Assembly: GCF_945859685.1 (NCBI RefSeq)
Contig: NC_079147.1
Location: 16,223,289-16,287,288, forward strand
Reading direction: 5' to 3'
Length of the DNA: 64,000 nt
Source: Eupeodes corollae
Taxonomy: Eukaryota > Arthropoda > Insecta > Diptera > Syrphidae
The stretch's first letter is position 1. Each line of letters opens with the position of its first letter. The notes beneath the pieces are model-generated. The model did not search any database. It was not told the DNA's origin and saw only the letters and a list, made by a program, of their open reading frames with translations. Positions 58,443 to 64,000 of the stretch are shown piece by piece. The position numbers were made by a program, and so were the translations under genes.

Positions 58443-59801
58443 TTATTTCATTGATGCAACATCCTTCATAACATGTTTGTTGACTTTTTCGCCAAGATTT
58501 TCTGCGTACAAGTGCGCCATATGATCGAAATTTTCAATATCAATAAAATATTTTCCAACCAATGTCTTAAGTCTCTTGACCAATTTATCAACATCCTTTA
58601 TTGAAGTAAGACTATCCGCCACACTGTGGTACATGAATATTGGTACATCGATAACTTCCAAGGGATATTCAGGAGGACTTAAGCTTCCGTAAGCTTTCAA
58701 ATTTCCAATGAAGCCATGGTCAAATTGACGGAACTTACCAGAAACAAATTCTTGAATATAATGGAAGACTTGATTAGTTGAAGCACCAGCAGGTGTTGAA
58801 GCCATAACATCTGCTACAGCAGTCTAATGAAAAGAGACAGTGAAAAAGAACTTTATGTTTTACCATTCGAAAACGCAAATAAAATTTAAAAAAACTTACC
58901 TTTGCAACAGTTTCGTTGGTAAATCCAGCTAATAGAAGTAATGCATTCTCACAGAAGATGTGATTTTTTGAGGAATTTGGACACAAAACCTTGCCAACAA
59001 GCTTCATTATTTCCTTACTTGGCCTAAACTCTGTTTTTCCAAAAGCTGTTTGTATCAAACTTGATCGCCCTACATAGGGCCCTCCAACTTGTAAAAATGT
59101 GTTATTTCCATTGAAGTAAGCCACCGGTGACAACAAGTGAGCTGACTTGAAGATTTTATTATACTCTGGTTGCATGGAATTTAACACAAAGAAGGTTGTT
59201 GTTCCCTGAGAATGTCCGAAATACGTCACCTGTTCCACTCCTGTTTCATTTAGAACATATTTAAGCATAGTGGGCAAATCGATCATGCCGATTTCGTGCC
59301 ATGAAAAGTCCCAAAATTTGTCATTTAACACTCCATTCACTTTGAGATTGGCGTGGTTTCGCGAATAAGTGTTTCCACGGGCGTTACCCAGCCAGACGTC
59401 ATATCCAGCTTTGGAAAGAAGGAAGCCAAGGGAGTCGTCCGGTCCCATTATAACAAATTCACTTGATGAGCAGAGCAGGCAGTGGAAAAGGAATGCCACT
59501 GGACAAGGGGTGTTCGATGCTTCGTTTGATTCTGAAGCGCATGGAATCCGATGAAGTTCTAAAATGTATCCATCGTCTGTTTGAACAGTGTGTTTTTCAA
59601 ATGGATAGCCATATCTTTTAACAAGAGTTTCCTACAATTAAATTTAGTAAGTTAGGAAAAAAGTCCGTCGAAATATCATTTAAGGTTTAGAGGTCTTACG
59701 GTAGTTAGGGTATTTTTAATGCTACCACTTCCGCTGTCAAGAATTAAGCCAGTTATCAGAGGAACACAAACAGTGACTGTTATCAAACCTAATAGATTCA
59801 T
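58443..59801 (-). CDS. Acid lipase D (Lip3-like, HC oxyanion loop)
   Basis: This is a secreted acid-lipase paralogue of 404 residues. Exons are 59801-59700, 59631-58900 and 58823-58443; introns are 68 and 76 bp, GT-AG, phase 0. The signal peptide is MNLLGLITVTVCVPLITG. Motifs: YGYPFEKHTVQTDDGYILEL, GNARGNTYS, WHEIGMIDLPTM, GHSQG with Ser175, CX9C, Asp348 (HSVAD) and His379 (NFDHMAH). The oxyanion HG of A and B is HC at 84-85 (FHCLLCSSSEF), as in C, and the next SDW is SEF. A short insertion, CASESNEASNTPC, precedes it and adds two Cys. C and D share the GFTNET and NFDH.AH stretches and the T-T-E-T splice junction, so they are a younger pair. The reading frame is intact. Confidence 0.94.
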
Positions 59802-59848
59802 TTTGAAGAACTTTTTACGAATAGTTGTTGAGCACTTGTTTTGCGAAT

Positions 59849-59856
59849 CTTTTATA
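59849..59856 (-). promoter_or_regulatory. TATA box of lipase D
   Basis: TATAAAAG on the minus strand, 48 nt before the ATG, matching the placement in B and C. Confidence 0.65.
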
Positions 59857-60033
59857 GATACCTCGATTTGTTTACATTATCAAAATTCTGTGAAATTTTA
59901 TATAATATTTGTATTGACTTAAAAGTACATAGGATATTGGAACATGTGGTATTACTGTTTTTGCAATACATTGAAAATCAGACTTAACGCCATGGTAAAT
60001 ATTGTGTATAAGTCTGAAAGAGTCGGCAGGAGG

Positions 60034-60041
60034 TATAAAAG
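60034..60041 (+). promoter_or_regulatory. Divergent TATA-like box without a gene
   Basis: GGTATAAAAGC on the plus strand stands back to back with the lipase D box, 177 bp away. The context is the same as in the lipase promoters. Downstream the only frames are very short (ATG at 60084, 34 codons). It may be the relic promoter of a lost divergent gene. Confidence 0.3.
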
Positions 60042-60119
60042 CTCGTTGATATTTTATATAATAAAATCAAGCATGTCTGTGGAATGAACTTTGCCCTCAA
60101 ACTATTTAAACAACATAAA

Positions 60120-61065
60120 ATTGCAAACATAACTTTTTATTGTTTAATTTTTTATCAATGTTTAATCAATTTTTGGAAAAAAGAATAATTGTTTACACGC
60201 CTGTTTTACAAAAGATTTTTAAAGGGAGCCGTTCGAAATACTGTTTTTCATAATTTTGTATGTCTTAAATATTGTATTTCAAAACACTGATAACTTAGAA
60301 TACTGTATACCAAAACGATTTATGAACAAAATACTGTATTCAAACAAAGTGTGTTTTTGGTAGTAATGTGTTGAAATTGTATTTTTTTTTTTGTAAAATT
60401 TAAAGAAAAACAAAGAGTCAAAATATTGATAAGTTTATGTAAAAAGTAATTTAAACTTACAACTTTTTAGGTAATAATACGTTTTTCTAAAAAAATATTT
60501 TGTTTAAAAAATTATGTACTTCAAAATACTGTAAAGGGTCTTCAAAACTATTACACAGAATTTTGACTAGCCAGAATTTTGAAAAAAAAAAAAAATATTC
60601 AAATAGAATTTTGTAATACAGAAATTTGACATACAATATTTTAAGTACTTATAGGGCTTTTATGGGCGGCTTTCTAAGCTAAAGAAAGACAGCGACGGGT
60701 AGAATTAAACGTGCTATAATGTCCTTCTGTCTACTTATTTAAAGATATACGCTTATTTTAATGATGAATTTTTAAAAATGAATTCAAATCATTGTGATTT
60801 TTAAGAGAATTTTGATTTTATTTTAAGAGTAATTTGATTTTATTTTTGTTAGTCAAAGCTTTTAATAATATTTAAGTTCACCTAGAATCTAAGTAGGCTT
60901 CAAATTCAAACTATGGTAGCCCTATACAATAGGAGAAGATGATTTGATAGTAACAAGTCAGAAAAATAAATTATAGTTTCATGCAGTGCTGTCGTTTGAG
61001 AAACAATTTTTAAATATATTAGCAGACTCTTAGTTTATGAGCGAAATTAATAAAAAAAAATTAAA
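60120..61065. other. AT-rich intergenic DNA with AATACTGTA repeats
   Basis: Variants of AATACTGTATT recur between 60235 and 60540 in irregular spacing. No gene recognised. Confidence 0.4.
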
Positions 61066-61067
61066 AT

Positions 61068-61915
61068 GAGGCTGGGATGCGACCCACTCTGATAACTTCC
61101 CATCAAGTCTGTCGATTTGCCTTGCTTAAAAAGTTTGTCTTTCTCTTTATGTACTCGTATCAATTTTTACCAAATTTGCTTACTATTTTTTGTAGATTTT
61201 ATTTTTTATGAAAAAACGGATTGTTGGATTTTTATACAAACATAACTGAATATCGAAAAAAATATTTTCTGTGAAATAAAAAAAGTTTAAGGCCAAAATG
61301 TTTAATTTTTGAAAAGATATTTGAGTCGAAAATAAATTTTTACCAAGTTTTATACATTTTTTTGTAGGTTTTTATTTTTTATAAAAAAAAATGTCAATTC
61401 GATTTTTCTCAACATTTTTCAGAATAATGAAAACAATAGTTTTTATAAGATAAAATAAGTTTGAAGCCTTAATCTAAAGTTTTTAAAAAGATATTTGAAT
61501 CGATATTCAATTTTTACCAACTTTGAGTAATTTTTTTTTAGATTTTTATTTCTTATAAGAAAAAACTGATAATTCGATTTTTATCAAAATTTTATCAGAT
61601 GTCAAAAACACTATTCTTCGTTGCACAAAATTGTTTTGGAGATGAAATCATATTTTAGTCGTAAAATTTTGGAGGTGACAAATTTTTTTTTTTAGTTTTT
61701 TTTTATTTATAAAAAAAACCGTTAAACGGATTTTTTTCAAAAAAATATACTGCTTTGATATCACGTTACAATATATTATATACAATTTAATTCAAGTCTT
61801 TAGCGTTTTTGGTTCGTAAGATATTGAGGGTTAACAAAAAATGTCACCTTTTTTTCAAACTGCTATGGTAAAAAAACCACCCATGCATTTTTCTTGAGAG
61901 CCCTTTCTGCATCTT
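61068..61915 (-). repeat. Repeat R175, copy 5, truncated
   Basis: The right end is present (inverse GAGGCTGGGATGCGACCCAC), with about four monomers and the block GTTAACCCTCAATATCTTAC in inverse. The copy stops at the AAGGGCTCTCAAGAAAA block near 61915 and lacks the GTACGT tract and the left hairpin end. Confidence 0.75.
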
Positions 61916-62339
61916 AAAAAAATTATTATTAGAAAATAGATCCAAAAATAATTTTGGACTTTTTTGGCTGAAACTTTTCAAAAAAGTGAGATACAAGAAC
62001 GTATTCTACATGGAAATAATCGGCTTGGTTATGGATAATTTCATGATGAGGATATGGTCTTGTATTTAAGGCTTGGGCTTCATTTGGCCTTAGCTTTCTT
62101 TCACAACTAAATAAACATCAATTGTTTTTCCTAAAAAACACTTTTTTTTTAATATAAAACGTTAAAACTCTTATAGTTCTCCAAAAAAAGAACGAAATTG
62201 AAAGTCCGAAATTCAATAGAAGCCCCATAAAAACAAACTTTGAAGCCTTTAAAATTATAATGGCCGTGTCTTTGGGTCAACCAGTGCAACAAACTTTAAA
62301 AAAATTTTAAAAAATTGAATAAAAAGTTGATAAACAAAC

Positions 62340-62388
62340 CTCAGTCATTCAAACCGCTAATGAAAGCAACGTTTGTCGGGTCAGCTAG
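62340..62388 (+). repeat. Possible Helitron 3' terminus
   Basis: GCAACGTTTGTCGGGTCAGC then TAGTATATATA resembles the CTAG|T end seen in Helitrons, where a short hairpin precedes CTRR. I cannot find the matching 5' end. Confidence 0.3.
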
Positions 62389-62677
62389 TATATATATAAA
62401 TGATTCTCTCGCTAGCTCCTTTCCGTAGCCCCTCTCGATGTATATATTTATAACAGAAAGATCAATAAAGCTAACAAAGTACTGCAGTGTCTTTCAAGCA
62501 GAAGTACTGACGTTTTCTAAAGCTGCTAAGGATCTTTCTTCCCACAACAGCCAAACACCAAGGAACGCCATATCTGCCACTGTCACAAAGTTAAAATTGG
62601 TAAAGCAGTAACGCCAAGTCTAGCCAAAGGAGGAATGAAAATACCAAGAAAATCGTTGTTCGGAGACCTATGCGACG

Positions 62678-64000
62678 CACAGTGGTTCGGTTTGTATGGG
62701 AGAGCGGAAAAAAGTCTGTAAAATCTGAACGGTTCAACGGATTTAAATAAAATTTGGCATACATGTTAAGATTAGTCTTATACATATTTGGTCCAAATTT
62801 GGTTGAAAAAACAAAATTATAAACAAAGTTATTGACATTTTTGTAAAATTTGAGGGTTTTTGATTTTTGTATGGGAGGGCGGAAAAATTTTTGTAAAATC
62901 TGAACTATTAAACGAATTTTAATGAAATTTTTAAATCATTTTAAGATTAGTCTTATACATGCTTGGTCAAAATTTGGTCAAGAAAAAATTATTAGAAAAA
63001 AAGTTATTGGCATTTTTCTAAAATTTGAGGCTTTTGATGTTATATTTAAATAAAAGTTTTTTTTTAGTAAAATCTTAACTTTTTATTTTGAACAAAATAT
63101 TATTACTAACTATGTATATTATAAAATTAAATAAATAAATAGATAAATACATACAAAAAATAAATAAAAAACAATTATGAAGTAGTAATTTTATGACGCT
63201 AAAATAAGATTTTTAGCGTCTGCGCTGATTGGAAGTATTTTCTTTTTTGCCTTTGGCCTTAAACCTGTTATTATTGGATCTGAGGATATGAGTATGTGAT
63301 GCATCACATCTTCATTCGTCGCAATTCTGCTGCATTTTCTCGAATGAAACCTGCGGTAGGCTTTATAATCCTTATTTCGGCATTCTTGGGCTTCCTCGGA
63401 GAGCGATCCAACAGGAAATGCACAGCTTTTAATTATTTCTTCTCCATGGATCAAAATCTTATGTACGGTTGCTGGCATATTGTACCATTTATATTTCTCA
63501 ACAAACAGTTCAGCAGTTTAACACATGTAAGCTGCACTTTTTTTTAAATCTAATTTTTCATTCGACGTTATTACTTCAAGGACAACAGCAAACCGCCGAA
63601 TTAGGGATTCACTAACTCCAGTGATTTCTGAAGTCATGGTTGGATTTGCAAAAAATCTTCTGGAGATGTTGCCGTCATTACTTGTCCCCGTACCTTGTTT
63701 TACAAGATTGACAATGATGCCCAGTTTTTCACGAAACTCCTGCTGAATTTTCTTCTTCTGAGCATCTCTAATATGGCGGGTCTCATTGTTGGTTCTCCAT
63801 GCTTCAAATGGCAAATTGTAGGCAACATGGAGGATACACTCCATAAATTTTATCCGAGCGTGAAGAGGAGACATTCCCATTTTCAAAGCTTCCCTGTTTA
63901 CAGCTTTGGTTCTTATATTTGTCAATTTATTCATTCCAGAAGTTGTAGTTCCACATATGAAACAGGAAGAAGCTGCAGGAGTTTCTGTTATAGATTGAGC
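62678..64000 (-). mobile_element. Transib/RAG1-like transposon, right edge cut by window
   Basis: The terminus is CACAGTG (62678-62684), a 23-bp spacer (62685-62707), then AAAAAAGTC (62708-62716). This layout matches a RAG 23-bp recombination signal (heptamer CACAGTG, nonamer ACAAAAACC) and the known ends of Transib elements. CGACG (62673-62677) next to it is a plausible GC-rich 5-bp target duplication; its partner would be beyond the window. The element's transposase lies on the minus strand from 63191 to past 64000, pointing towards this end. Between them are two tandem units of 175 bp (62691-62865 and 62866-63040). Confidence 0.65.
63191..64000 (-). pseudogene. Transib/RAG1-like transposase, C-terminal part
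   Basis: From the window edge the minus-strand frame reads SSCFICGTTTSG (CxxC zinc site), MSPLHARIKFMECILHVAYN, KKIQQEFREKLGIIVNLVKQ, GTSNDGNISRRFFANPTMTS, EITGVSESLIRRFAVVLEVI, an in-frame TAA at 63518-63520, FVEKYKWYNMPATVHKILIH and VGSLSEEAQECRNKDYKAYR. It ends SDPIITGLRPKAKKKILPIS. The order of CxxC, NGN.AR-like, HK.L.H and SEE..E..NK blocks follows the RAG1 catalytic core; the Glu of SEEAQE would be the third catalytic residue. At the place of the second catalytic Asp (ALHCDIG in RAG1) this reads LHARIK, so that residue may be lost. One stop codon breaks an otherwise open frame of about 270 codons. Confidence 0.65.

Overview
The window looks like AT-rich nuclear DNA from an insect, most likely a fly. 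The reasons are very short spliceosomal introns (61-78 bp), a tandem cluster of secreted acid-lipase genes of the Lip3 type, and a dense, mostly decayed load of insect-type transposable elements: jockey, R1/LOA and RTE LINEs, DD41D and DD34E Tc1/mariner elements, hAT, Harbinger-type MITEs, a tRNA-derived SINE and a Transib/RAG1-like element. The species assignment is inference; no rRNA, mitochondrial or other diagnostic marker is present. The only genes that look intact and host-encoded are four acid (neutral-lipid) lipases, all on the minus strand: A (10426-11743), B (23912-25210), C (41050-42381) and D (58443-59801). Each has three exons: a signal-peptide exon of 24-34 codons, a middle exon with the nucleophile serine, and a last exon with the catalytic Asp and His. 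All introns are phase 0 and at the same positions, so the genes arose by tandem duplication. B, C and D carry the same TATAAAAG box about 50 nt upstream of the ATG. C and D form a divergent pair in which the oxyanion-loop HG is HC; C also has AHSQG instead of GHSQG.  Region by region: 1-10 kb holds a Tc1-like relic, a LINE relic, a hAT relic split by a DD41D mariner at a TA site, and a jockey LINE carrying an antisense R1-like LINE. Lipase A follows. 12-23.8 kb holds RNase H-bearing LINE pieces, a Harbinger MITE and two RTE copies. Lipase B follows. 25-41 kb holds a possible solo LTR, a repeat family here called R175, a hAT element inserted in a SINE with a perfect 8-bp duplication, and jockey, Tc1, CR1/jockey-like and LOA-like remains. 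Lipase C follows. 42-58.4 kb holds a second MITE, R175 copies (one interrupting a LINE at a recognisable site), LOA-like fragments fused to SINE 5' halves, a full SINE with 15-bp duplications and a second RTE family. Lipase D follows. 60-64 kb holds another R175 copy and, at the right edge, a Transib/RAG1-like transposase fragment whose element ends in CACAGTG, then a 23-bp spacer, then an A-rich nonamer-like block, resembling the RAG recombination signal.  The lipases probably act outside the cell or in the gut/endolysosomal system on dietary or stored lipid; this follows from the family and signal peptides. Nearly everything else is transposon debris without an intact coding frame. The observations most worth following are the Transib/RSS-like terminus, the R175 element family with 175-bp internal tandem repeats and hairpin ends, the SINE/LINE chimeras, and the altered catalytic loops of lipases C and D.
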